A DNA stretch of 64,000 nt from Pirellulales bacterium. GTDB lineage: Bacteria > Planctomycetota > Planctomycetia > Pirellulales > JAEUIK01. The stretch covers positions 393,052-457,051 of the forward strand of contig JAHBXR010000002.1 in NCBI GenBank assembly GCA_019636335.1, read 5' to 3'. Both the position numbers and the translations under genes were made by a program. Below are positions 1-7,491 of the stretch, piece after piece. The notes under the pieces are model-generated. The model saw only the letters and a list, made by a program, of their open reading frames with translations. It ran no database searches and was not told the origin of the DNA. The stretch's first letter is position 1; each line of letters begins with the position of its first letter.

Positions 1-1167
1 GAGCACGTCTTTGATTTCCTGCCGTTTGTAGAACTCGAGCCCGTTGACCATCTGGTAGGGGACGTGCATTTCGTGCAGGGCGAGCTCGAGCGAACGCGAC
101 AGCGCATTCATGCGGTAGAAGATGGCAAAGTCGCGCGGACGACGATGGCCGGCGCGCACCTGGTCGGCGATCTCGCTGGCAATGGCGAGCGCTTCTTCAC
201 GCTGCGTGGGATAGGTCGTGAAGCGGACCAGGCTTCCTTCGTCGTTCTCGGTGAAGAGCGCTTTCTCCTTCCGACGCCGGTTGTGCGAGATCAGCGCCGC
301 CGCCACGCGCAAGATCGACTTCGTGCTGCGATAGTTCTGCTCGAGCCGCACGACGTGTACATCGGGGTAGTCGCGCTCGAAATCGAGAATGTTGCTCAGG
401 TTCGCCCCACGCCAGCCGTAGATCGATTGATCGGGGTCTCCCGTCACCGCCAGGTTCGGGTGATCGATCGACATGGCGCGCACGATCGCATACTGCGCCA
501 GGTTCGTGTCCTGGTATTCGTCGACCATGATGTAGCGAAAGCGTTCGTCGAGCGTGGCGCGCAACTCGGCGTTGTCGCGCAGCATGCGGGCCACGTGGAG
601 CAGCAGGTCGTCGAAGTCGACCGCCCCGCTCGTGAGCAGCTTCTGCTGGTAGGCGGGATAGACGACCGCCACGATCTTCCCCAGCGGATGGCCGGGGCGG
701 GGCTCGTATTCCTCGGCCGAGATCAGGTTGTTCTTGGCCCAACTGATGGCGTGGGCCACCTGGTCGGGCGTGAAACGGGACTCGTCGAGCTGCAGGTCCT
801 CGAGCGTGTTGCGCAGGGCTTTGCCCGCGTCGGCCGTGTCGTAGATCGTGTAGTTCTCGGGCAGGCCGACGTGCGAGGCGTACTTGCGCAGAAGCTTGGC
901 GCAGAAGCGGTGGAACGTGCTGGTCCAGACGTCGGAACCGGGGGCGAGCGCTTCGACCCGTTCGCGCATCTCACCCGCCGCCTTGTTCGTAAAGGTCAGG
1001 GCCAGGATCTGCCAGCCCGGCACGCCCGAACGCAACAGGTTCGCGATGCGGTGCGTGACGACGCGCGTTTTGCCGCTGCCCGGTCCGGCGAGGATGAGCA
1101 GGGGGCCTTCGCGATGCTCGGCCGCCTCGCGCTGGGCACTGGTGAGATGTGCTAGCAGATCGTCCAC
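1..1167 (-). CDS. UvrD/PcrA/Rep family ATP-dependent DNA helicase, N-terminal part
   Basis: Superfamily 1A helicase used in repair and replication restart. Only the first 389 codons lie in the window; the gene runs off the left edge. Reading the minus strand, the N-terminus gives a Q-motif-like start (LTSAQREAA), Walker A (AGPGSGKT, residues about 27-34), motif Ia (LTFTNKAAGEM), the DExx-box in the form VDEYQDTN, motif III (GDPDQSIYGWRGA) and motif IV (LEQNYRS). The order and spacing match UvrD/PcrA. The chosen start is GTG at 1167, because the reading frame begins to match the family there; no Shine-Dalgarno is visible. The missing C-terminus prevents a choice between UvrD, PcrA and Rep. Confidence 0.93.
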   Translation of the reverse strand, partial: MDDLLAHLTSAQREAAEHREGPLLILAGPGSGKTRVVTHRIANLLRSGVPGWQILALTFTNKAAGEMRERVEALAPGSDVWTSTFHRFCAKLLRKYASHVGLPENYTIYDTADAGKALRNTLEDLQLDESRFTPDQVAHAISWAKNNLISAEEYEPRPGHPLGKIVAVVYPAYQQKLLTSGAVDFDDLLLHVARMLRDNAELRATLDERFRYIMVDEYQDTNLAQYAIVRAMSIDHPNLAVTGDPDQSIYGWRGANLSNILDFERDYPDVHVVRLEQNYRSTKSILRVAAALISHNRRRKEKALFTENDEGSLVRFTTYPTQREEALAIASEIADQVRAGHRRPRDFAIFYRMNALSRSLELALHEMHVPYQMVNGLEFYKRQEIKDVL

Positions 1168-1583
1168 GGGTTGGTTGCAGGCAGGTCTGGAAAGCGGACG
1201 GCCGGCGGATGCGGCGTCTCTCCTCGTAAGTATACGGAGATGCACGCGGCCCGGGAGGGAGCAGCGCCGGCCCGCCTTTTCGCGGAACTATTCCGGGCAA
1301 AAGCCCTTCGAGCGACGAAGCCTGGTGGCCGCGCGGGGCGCATGAGCGGGACGCGCGCGTGCCCCTCGCGAACGATAGCAGGCGGGCGATAGCAATGCAT
1401 GCTAGCGCCAGCAGACAGCAGCCGAATTGTGTATCCGAGAGATGAACAATTCGCGCGGCGCTCGCAGAATGCCTGGAAAAAAGCCGGCCGCTCGTTATAC
1501 TCAGCTTCCGCCGGCCAGGGAGTAAATGCCGGTGGCGCCTGTCGCCTGTTTAGCATCGTAGTCTGTCGGGAAGGAACCCACGC
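1168..1583. other. Divergent intergenic region, possible promoter for the alpha-CTD gene
   Basis: No convincing coding sequence. The region separates the helicase (minus) from the alpha-CTD gene (plus). A TATACT hexamer at 1496-1501 could be a -10 element for the gene starting at 1584. No clear -35 partner was seen, so this is only a suggestion. Confidence 0.3.
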
Positions 1584-1868
1584 ATGACACGTATCCCGCT
1601 GAATCGCAGCGAGGGGGACGAACACAGCCTGAAGATGCGCCTCGAGATGAGCACGGCCGAGATCGGACTTTCGGTCCGCACGACCAACTGCCTCGAGGAA
1701 CGCGGCATCTTTACGGTCGAAGACCTGTTGAACTGCACGCCGAACGATTTGCTCAGCATCTCGAACTTCGGCGAAAAGACGCTGGAAGAAGTCTACAAGT
1801 CGCTCGAAGGAATCGGCTTCTATCGCACGTTGCGACCCCGCCGTGCTGCCGTCGCGATGGCCGTCTGA
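1584..1868 (+). CDS. Stand-alone RNA polymerase alpha C-terminal-domain protein
   Basis: A 94-residue protein made almost entirely of one alpha-CTD fold. Residues about 25-80 match the alpha-CTD pattern: an acidic lead-in, L-S-V-R-T-x-N-C-L, then D-L-L-N-C-T, then the helix-hairpin-helix segment S-I-S-N-F-G-E-K-T-L-E-E-V. In RpoA this domain binds UP elements and activators. Here it lacks the N-terminal dimerisation and core-assembly domain, so it cannot replace RpoA. Inference: it may compete with or supplement the normal alpha-CTD at promoters, or act as a DNA-binding adaptor. It is monocistronic, with an inverted repeat downstream (1975-2047). The ATG at 1584 is the only reasonable start. 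Confidence 0.88.
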   Translation: MTRIPLNRSEGDEHSLKMRLEMSTAEIGLSVRTTNCLEERGIFTVEDLLNCTPNDLLSISNFGEKTLEEVYKSLEGIGFYRTLRPRRAAVAMAV

Positions 1869-1974
1869 ACGACTGGCGGATCGCTTCCTTCCAACACGAC
1901 CAGCGCCGCGGCCGGTGACATCTCGGTGTCGCCGGCCGCTTTTGTTTCTCGCTCCTCGGCGAATCGGCCACCCT

Positions 1975-2047
1975 AACCCGAAGCGTCAGCGAGGCAATTC
2001 CTGCGAAGCACATCGAGCAAAGAGCTCCCTCGCTGACGCTTCGGGTT
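1975..2047. repeat. REP-like inverted repeat
   Basis: Two perfect 19-nt arms, 1975-1993 (AACCCGAAGCGTCAGCGAG) and 2029-2047 (its reverse complement), are separated by 35 nt. It lies between the alpha-CTD gene and the PQQ gene, which converge. From memory, related arms recur in gaps of planctomycete genomes; this was not checked here. It could also act as a bidirectional terminator. Confidence 0.75.
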
Positions 2048-2135
2048 GTCATTCCGCGAAGAGATACCGCATCACAGAGCAACTCGGTAGAACTCGCGCG
2101 CTACGGCGAGGCGTCAGTCCATGACAGCCCGCCTC

Positions 2136-3572
2136 TCACGGCGCGAGGTCGAACGTCGCCAGCGTATCTTCGCTACGAATGTAGAGACGGCCATCGACCA
2201 GCGCCGGGGCCGACCAGGTGGCTTTCTTCGCCACGATGAACTCCCCTTGTTCCTGGTAACTGTCCGGCGTGGCCGCGATCACCTGGATCGAGGCATCTTC
2301 ATTGAGCCCCAGCAGCACGTTGCCCGCCAACACGGGCGAACAGTAGTAGCCGTGGTCGCCATCGACCCAGGCGGTCTTGCCGTCGGCGATGCGAACCGCG
2401 GCCCATTCGCCGCCGTCGTTCATGCCGTAGATGTGGCCAGCATGGGCCAGCATCGACGACAGGTAGCTCGACAGGTCACGGTTTTCCCAGGCCACACTCT
2501 TGCGCATGCCGTCGCCGTCGCGCTCGAGGCGCAACGCCGTCAGCGGGCGATGATCGGCCGTGACGAAGACCATGTCGTCCGCGGCCACGGGGGTGCTGAT
2601 GCTCTCGTCGTATTGGATCTGAAACGGATGGCTCCATAACAGGCGACCGTCGCGCAGGTCGAGCCCCACGATGCGCGGGCCCGTCATGGCGATCACTTGC
2701 GGCACGCCGGCCAGTTCGGCCACGATGGGCGAGCTGTACGACACATTCTCCTCGAGCGACTTCCAGACGACTTCGCCCGTGTGGCGGTCGAAGGCCATGA
2801 GCGTGCCCCCCCGCGCGCCCCCCACCTCGAGAATCAACAGGCGTCCGGCGATCGTGGGCGACCCGGTGTAACCGAACAGCGGCACGGGCGCCCCCTGGCC
2901 ATCACCGATCGGCACGATCACGTTTTCCGTCCCGTTGACGTACGCGCGACCGCGGGGCAGGGGAGCTTTCTGGCCAAACTCCGCCGGAAGAAGCTTCTCC
3001 CACACGATCTTTCCCGTCGCGGCTTCGAGGCATTTTAGCCGTCCGGCGATTCCCAGGCTGTAGACCTTGCCCTCGGCATGGCAGCAGGTGCTCTTGGGAC
3101 CGTTGCCGTGGCGTTGCCCCACGTCGTGCGGTTCAAAATCGACCGGCGAGCTCGATTCCCACAACGGCTCGCCGGTATCGGTATCGAAGGCCAAGGTCCG
3201 CTCGCGATTACCCTCGCGGTCGGTGACGAACACGCGGCCGTCGGCGACGATGGGCGAAGACCAGCCGCTGCCCAGCGCTGCGCTCCAGCGAGGCGCGAGT
3301 TTGCCCGAGGGCCATTCGGCAGGAAGCTTCGTCGCGGGGGCGATACTTCGTCCGCCAGGTCCTCGCCAACCGGGCCATTGACCCTGGGAGGTCGCGGGGC
3401 GTTCGGCGGAATGCCCTGCTGGTGGCGACGCTTGCGGCGTCGGCTCGTCCCCAGCGTGCGCGGGCGCGCCGGGTGCGGCCACAGGCTCCATCGCTTCGTG
3501 GCAACCGCCGCCGCACAGGACGAACGCAACTGCCACGAGCAGGAGGCATCGTCGCAGGGGCAAGAATGACAT
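2136..3572 (-). CDS. PQQ-like beta-propeller lipoprotein
   Basis: A 478-residue protein. The N-terminus has a basic and hydrophobic signal ending in VLCGGGC, which resembles a lipobox, so it is probably a lipoprotein (cysteine near residue 24). A low-complexity Pro/Ala linker follows to about residue 65. A beta-propeller begins at WPGWRGPGGR, with repeated blades of the type G-x-V-(F/Y)-x-x-D ... L-x-x-D-x-x-T-G-x-x-x-W (for example DTDTGEPLWE, EAATGKIVWE, DRHTGEVVWK). This is the PQQ-like repeat fold. Many planctomycete members have no known enzyme activity, and none can be assigned here. A paralogue lies at 14170-15534. The first codon overlaps the divergent upstream ORF by 2 nt if that ORF starts at 3571. 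Confidence 0.88.
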   Translation of the reverse strand: MSFLPLRRCLLLVAVAFVLCGGGCHEAMEPVAAPGAPAHAGDEPTPQASPPAGHSAERPATSQGQWPGWRGPGGRSIAPATKLPAEWPSGKLAPRWSAALGSGWSSPIVADGRVFVTDREGNRERTLAFDTDTGEPLWESSSPVDFEPHDVGQRHGNGPKSTCCHAEGKVYSLGIAGRLKCLEAATGKIVWEKLLPAEFGQKAPLPRGRAYVNGTENVIVPIGDGQGAPVPLFGYTGSPTIAGRLLILEVGGARGGTLMAFDRHTGEVVWKSLEENVSYSSPIVAELAGVPQVIAMTGPRIVGLDLRDGRLLWSHPFQIQYDESISTPVAADDMVFVTADHRPLTALRLERDGDGMRKSVAWENRDLSSYLSSMLAHAGHIYGMNDGGEWAAVRIADGKTAWVDGDHGYYCSPVLAGNVLLGLNEDASIQVIAATPDSYQEQGEFIVAKKATWSAPALVDGRLYIRSEDTLATFDLAP

Positions 3573-3717
3573 GGTGGTCGAGTACCAGAACTGCTGCGGA
3601 ACGCTGCCACTGGGGCAGATTGTCTGGCTGGGGATTATAGTCGGCAGGGATGGCTGTGCGGTAGACTTGGCCGTTTCGGTAACATCAGGCGATTCTTATT
3701 CTGGGAAAGTAACTGCG

Positions 3718-5022
3718 TTGGCCCGCTGGCTTGGAACACGTTTCTACGTCAAGAAGCGGCGCGGCCGCCGGACCGGTTCGCCAGCGCTCGGTGGCCTGGG
3801 GCTGGGGCTCTTCTTCGCTGCGCTGTTTGCGGTGGGAGTCGGCCTGTTCGTCATGCTGCTGGTCGAGATCGCCCTGCCGGAATGGGCCGCGAACCACCAG
3901 TTTCTGGAAGCTCGTGCCGTGGTGCTCAAGAAACGCATCGGCGAGAGCACCAGCGCGGACGCCGCCTATCGGCCCGAGATCCTGATCCGCTACCAGGTAG
4001 AAGACGAGGCCTACGAGACGTGGAGCTACGACGTCACGCGCAACTATGCGAGCAACCGTGACGAGCAGCAAAAGATTCTCGATCGCTTCGTGATCGGCCA
4101 GCAGTATCCCTGTTGGTACAACCCGCACGATCCCTCGCAAGCCGTGCTGGTGCGCGGCTACAGTTGGGGTTCGTGGCTGATGCTGTTGCTGCCCCTCAGC
4201 TTTGTCGTGGTGGGAGGGGGCGGTTTGGCGTATACGCTGCTGAATGCCGGCAAGTCGGCCGAACGCCGCGCGGCGCCGGGCCGCATTTCATCAAGTCTCG
4301 ATTTTCTCGACACCCTGCGCGACACGGCGAGCGACTATCCTTTCGTGCCACGCGATACGAATCTCACGAACAGTCCCGGTACGACCCTGGCCTTTCGGCT
4401 CCCGCTCGAGACGGCGCCCACCTGGGCGCTCGTGGTCGGTTTGGCGGTGGCGCTCGTGGCGTGCGCCGTCTCGATCTACTTTCTCTTCGTCGGCATTCAT
4501 GGCCATTTCACCGGAGATCACGATTGGGTGCTCACGCTCTTCTCGGGCGTCGGCACGCCGGTGGCCATCTTCCTGGCGGTGTATATGGCACGGCAGGTGT
4601 TGGTTGCCACGGGCGTGGGACCGACGCTGGTCGAGATCTCCGATCATCCGCTACTCCCCGGCCGGGAGTACGAGGTTTATCTCTCGCAGGCGGGGCGTTT
4701 GCGCATGAACTTGCTCGAGCTGCTCCTGGTGTGCGACGAGAAGGCCACGTTCCAGCAGGGGACGAACACGCGCACCGAGGTGCGGCGCGTGCATCAAGAA
4801 CAGTTGCATCGCCACGAGGAGTTCGAGATTCTGCCCGGCGCCCCATTGGCGGCGCGACTCAAATTCCAGATTCCGGCCCTCGCCATGCACTCGTTCAAGG
4901 CGCCCCATAACGAAGTGTTCTGGCGCATGATCGTGCGCGGCAACGTGCAAGGTTGGCCCGACTTCGAGCGGCACTTTCCGCTCGTCGTGCATCCGCCCCA
5001 CGGACGCGAGGGGGACGCATGA
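3718..5022 (+). CDS. DUF3592-like membrane protein with arrestin-like C-terminal part
   Basis: The frame is open from 3571, but the first ~49 codons look non-coding and would overlap the divergent neighbour. TTG at 3718 is preferred because GGGAAAG precedes it with 8-nt spacing. Residues about 18-40 form one membrane segment. A soluble DUF3592-type part follows, ending in CWYNPHDPSQAVL, which is typical of that family, then a second membrane segment. Two more hydrophobic stretches lie mid-protein. The last ~130 residues are soluble beta-rich sequence with SDHPLLPG and a polar EKATFQQGTNTRTE stretch, and look arrestin-like. The stop overlaps the next ATG by 4 nt, so the genes are translationally coupled. 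The start is uncertain and the arrestin reading is inference. Confidence 0.8.
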   Translation: MARWLGTRFYVKKRRGRRTGSPALGGLGLGLFFAALFAVGVGLFVMLLVEIALPEWAANHQFLEARAVVLKKRIGESTSADAAYRPEILIRYQVEDEAYETWSYDVTRNYASNRDEQQKILDRFVIGQQYPCWYNPHDPSQAVLVRGYSWGSWLMLLLPLSFVVVGGGGLAYTLLNAGKSAERRAAPGRISSSLDFLDTLRDTASDYPFVPRDTNLTNSPGTTLAFRLPLETAPTWALVVGLAVALVACAVSIYFLFVGIHGHFTGDHDWVLTLFSGVGTPVAIFLAVYMARQVLVATGVGPTLVEISDHPLLPGREYEVYLSQAGRLRMNLLELLLVCDEKATFQQGTNTRTEVRRVHQEQLHRHEEFEILPGAPLAARLKFQIPALAMHSFKAPHNEVFWRMIVRGNVQGWPDFERHFPLVVHPPHGREGDA

Positions 5023-5420
5023 AACCCTCGACGCTGGAAATCCACTTCGACGGCCATCGCGAGGCGTATCAGCCGGGCGAGATCCTCTCGGGCGGGTATC
5101 GCTTCGATATGAGCGAGACGCCGGACGTCGTAGCGCTCGAAGTCTCCGTGCTGTGGCACACCGAAGGCAAGGGGGACGAGGATCTCTCGGTCCACTTGTT
5201 CAATCGCTTTGATATTTCGAGCGTGGGCACGCATACGCCCTATCATTCGGGTCGCTTCAGCACGCAGTTGCCGAACTCGCCCCTCAGTTACGAAGGGGTC
5301 ATCGTCAAGATTCGCTGGTGCGTGCGCATCCGCGTGTTCGACGGTCGGGGCAAGGATATCGTCGCCGAGCGCCCCTTCCGCCTGGGCCTGGTTGCGCCCG
5401 CGCGCGCGGTGCTGCCATGA
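5019..5420 (+). CDS. Small arrestin-like beta-sandwich protein
   Basis: A 133-residue protein starting at ATG 5019, inside the ATGA overlap with the upstream gene. It has no signal peptide and no membrane segment. Alternating hydrophobic strands and the segment LSYEGVIVKIRWCVRIRV followed by a GKDIV-type strand resemble arrestin/VPS26 N-domains (strand pattern S-Y-x-G-x-x-x-x-I-x-W-x-V-R). No catalytic motif is visible. With the preceding membrane protein and the following ATPase it forms a three-gene unit in which each junction is ATGA. Inference: the two arrestin-like proteins may form a membrane-associated assembly. The fold call needs profile or structure evidence. Confidence 0.78.
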   Translation: MKPSTLEIHFDGHREAYQPGEILSGGYRFDMSETPDVVALEVSVLWHTEGKGDEDLSVHLFNRFDISSVGTHTPYHSGRFSTQLPNSPLSYEGVIVKIRWCVRIRVFDGRGKDIVAERPFRLGLVAPARAVLP

Positions 5421-6031
5421 GCGCCGACCTGCCCGGTGACGCCGGCCGCACGAATCCGTTCGCGAGCCGGTTTATACGTCCCGGCGCGCTGCCGTTTCTT
5501 TTTCCGCCCGGCGCCAGTGCCGAGCAACTGGTGGCGCGCCTGCACGAGCTGGGCGACAGCGCCGAGATTCGCGGTCCGCACGGGAGCGGCAAATCGACGC
5601 TGCTAGCGACGCTGGTCGAGGCGCTGCGCGCAGCGGGACACCTGGTCGAGCTGGCCGAGCTGCACGACGGCCAACGTCAGTTGCCGCCGGAGTTCGCGGC
5701 GCGACTGCAGAACTCTCCGCGGGGAACGTTCGTCGCGATCGACGGCTACGAACAGCTTGGCTGGTGGAATCGTCGGCGATTGGCCGCCTGGCGGCGTCGG
5801 CGTGGGCTGCAGCTCGTAGTCACCTGCCATCAGGCGGCCGGTCTTCCTTTGTTGTGGGAAACACGTCCCACATTGGCGCTTGCGCGCGAGATTGTCGCGC
5901 GGCTGGTCGAGCGTTGCCCCGAGGCCGTGACGCCGGAGCAGATCGAACGCGCCTTCACGGCGCAAGGGGGCGATCTGCGCGAGATGCTCTTCGAGCTGTA
6001 CGACCACTGCGAGCGGCCGTCGGGCCATTGA
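5417..6031 (+). CDS. P-loop ATPase of a three-gene membrane/arrestin operon
   Basis: A 204-residue protein that begins at ATG 5417, overlapping the previous stop by 4 nt. Walker A is RGPHGSGKSTLL (residues about 52-63). A probable Walker B-like strand is TFVAIDGYEQLGWW, which has Asp but not the usual DE pair. It then reads like the C-terminus of an AAA-type fold, with ALAREIVARLV and an Arg/Glu-rich helix. It is short for a complete AAA+ protein, so it may be an ASCE NTPase similar to TniB or GspA types. It is the last gene of the operon, and no downstream gene follows within 390 nt on this strand. Confidence 0.8.
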   Translation: MSADLPGDAGRTNPFASRFIRPGALPFLFPPGASAEQLVARLHELGDSAEIRGPHGSGKSTLLATLVEALRAAGHLVELAELHDGQRQLPPEFAARLQNSPRGTFVAIDGYEQLGWWNRRRLAAWRRRRGLQLVVTCHQAAGLPLLWETRPTLALAREIVARLVERCPEAVTPEQIERAFTAQGGDLREMLFELYDHCERPSGH

Positions 6032-6425
6032 TTCGCGCGGCGACGGCGCCAGCCAAACGCACCCGTGACGCCATCGTTCCAGGCGCTACAATCATTACGA
6101 CCCCGTCTTTCGCGCCACGGCGGGGCAGACGCTACGGCCGCTAGCATCGCGCGCGTTTTTCTGATCGCGGGCGCGCCGTGTGCGGCAAAGCACGACCTAC
6201 ATTTGCGGAGACTTGAGGGTGCGCGAGAGCGCGCCCGCATTGCTGGCGCGGATGAGGCACACACTTCGCGATTGCTAGCAAGCACGCAACAGTGACAGAC
6301 GACCCAGACGAAAAGCTTTACCAAATCGGTCAGCCACGCACACGACTAGTTGACACTCACGAAACGCAACTGTTTAACAGATCTACAAAGACATTTTCTT
6401 CCCGCGAGAAAAAAAGAGTAGTCCG
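6032..6425. other. Intergenic region before the Cys/Pro-rich secreted protein
   Basis: GC-rich at first, then AT-richer towards 6425, where a short A-rich stretch (CCCGCGAGAAAAAAAGAG-like) precedes the ATG. No gene, repeat or convincing promoter was identified. The length suggests a long leader or regulatory region for the secreted protein. Confidence 0.3.
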
Positions 6426-7391
6426 ATGATCCAGTCCTATGTACGAAGTGCGGTGATCTGCTGTGGCGTGATCGGCACGGTGTTGTCGACGCCGTCGGAG
6501 AGCCAGGCGATCTTCCACTGGTTCGGCAACTGCTGCCGTCCGCAGACGACCTACGCGCCGATTCAACCGGCGGTGAACTGCAATCCGTGCGGCGCGCAGA
6601 CGGCGCAGTACGTCCCCACGACGTGCTATCGCCAGGAAACCGTTGCGGTACCGGTGACGACGTTTCAGCCGGTCACTTCGTGCAGCATGAGCGCGTGCAA
6701 TCCCTGCAACCCCTGCACCTGGTGCCCGACGACCACGACCACGATGCGCCCCGTCACGGTGATGCAGCAGCAAGTGCGCATGGTGCCCTACACGACCTAT
6801 CGCATCGTGTACACGACGCCCAGTCCCTGTGCGACGGGCTGTGGCGCGCCGCTGGCGACCGCGATGCCGGCCGCTTCGACCTACTACTATCAACCGTCGA
6901 CCTCGGCTGTCATGTCGGCTCCGGCGACGGTCGCCCCCAGCACCGGCAGTTGCTGCGGTGGCGGCGCGGCTCCCGCGTCGTATAGCGCTCCTGCCACGAC
7001 TTACGCAACTCCGACGTCGCCGGCCCCGGTCTACTCGGCTCCGGCTCCGACCTTGAGCTCGCCGCCGGCCACCGCGCCCAACACGACCACGCCTCCTAGC
7101 ACGTATGAATCGGGCCGTCCCGAATCGAGCACGACGATCGATCCCAACGCTCCGCTGTCGCCCATTCCGCAATCGAGCAGCAGCACGAGTGGCGCGACGT
7201 TCGGCCCCAGCATCACGCCCCCCGACTCGTCGCGTACGACGTCGGCGCCGGTGCAGCGTGCCTGGATGGTGCGTCCGGTTTCGAATGCGGTCCCGGCCGA
7301 CGTGCCGGCCTGGTTGCAGTCGCAGCGCGCCACCCCGACCACGAGCGCGAACACGGCCACCGGCGACGACTGGCGTCCCTCGGTTCGCTAA
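6426..7391 (+). CDS. Cys-rich then Pro/Thr/Ser-rich secreted protein of unknown function
   Basis: A 321-residue protein. The N-terminus has a moderately hydrophobic signal-like segment (residues about 8-28, ending SESQA). Residues 30-110 are rich in Cys, Pro and Thr, with CxxC-type clusters (NCC, CNPC, CNPCNPCTWCPTT). Residues 110-250 are low-complexity Ser/Thr/Ala/Pro/Tyr, and the tail is more polar. No enzyme motif is seen. Such proteins are common in planctomycetes and are usually called hypothetical; a wall or matrix role is a guess. A strong hairpin at 7440-7477 follows. It is monocistronic. Confidence 0.8.
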   Translation: MIQSYVRSAVICCGVIGTVLSTPSESQAIFHWFGNCCRPQTTYAPIQPAVNCNPCGAQTAQYVPTTCYRQETVAVPVTTFQPVTSCSMSACNPCNPCTWCPTTTTTMRPVTVMQQQVRMVPYTTYRIVYTTPSPCATGCGAPLATAMPAASTYYYQPSTSAVMSAPATVAPSTGSCCGGGAAPASYSAPATTYATPTSPAPVYSAPAPTLSSPPATAPNTTTPPSTYESGRPESSTTIDPNAPLSPIPQSSSSTSGATFGPSITPPDSSRTTSAPVQRAWMVRPVSNAVPADVPAWLQSQRATPTTSANTATGDDWRPSVR

Positions 7392-7439
7392 CCCACGATA
7401 CTCACGAGATTGCAGGAAACTCCAACTCGGAGACCCACA

Positions 7440-7477
7440 AAGCCCGTCGGCTGCGTTGAGACGCAGCCGACGGGCTT
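7440..7477. terminator. Bidirectional terminator hairpin between convergent genes
   Basis: Two perfect 17-nt arms, AAGCCCGTCGGCTGCGT (7440-7456) and its complement (7461-7477), enclose a 4-nt TGAG loop. It sits between the ends of the secreted-protein gene (7391, plus) and fwdA (7492, minus). The flanks have only short T/A tracts, so it is probably bidirectional rather than a classic one-sided terminator. Confidence 0.8.
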
Positions 7478-7491
7478 ATCGTTGCGCGGGG

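Noticed and set aside
3571..3717. Upstream extension of the DUF3592-type gene
   Set aside because: Would overlap the divergent gene's start, and the sequence is not protein-like.
6700..7200. Repeat-like Pro/Thr tract as a possible CRISPR or tandem repeat
   Set aside because: The similarity is only codon bias of a low-complexity protein; there are no regular units.
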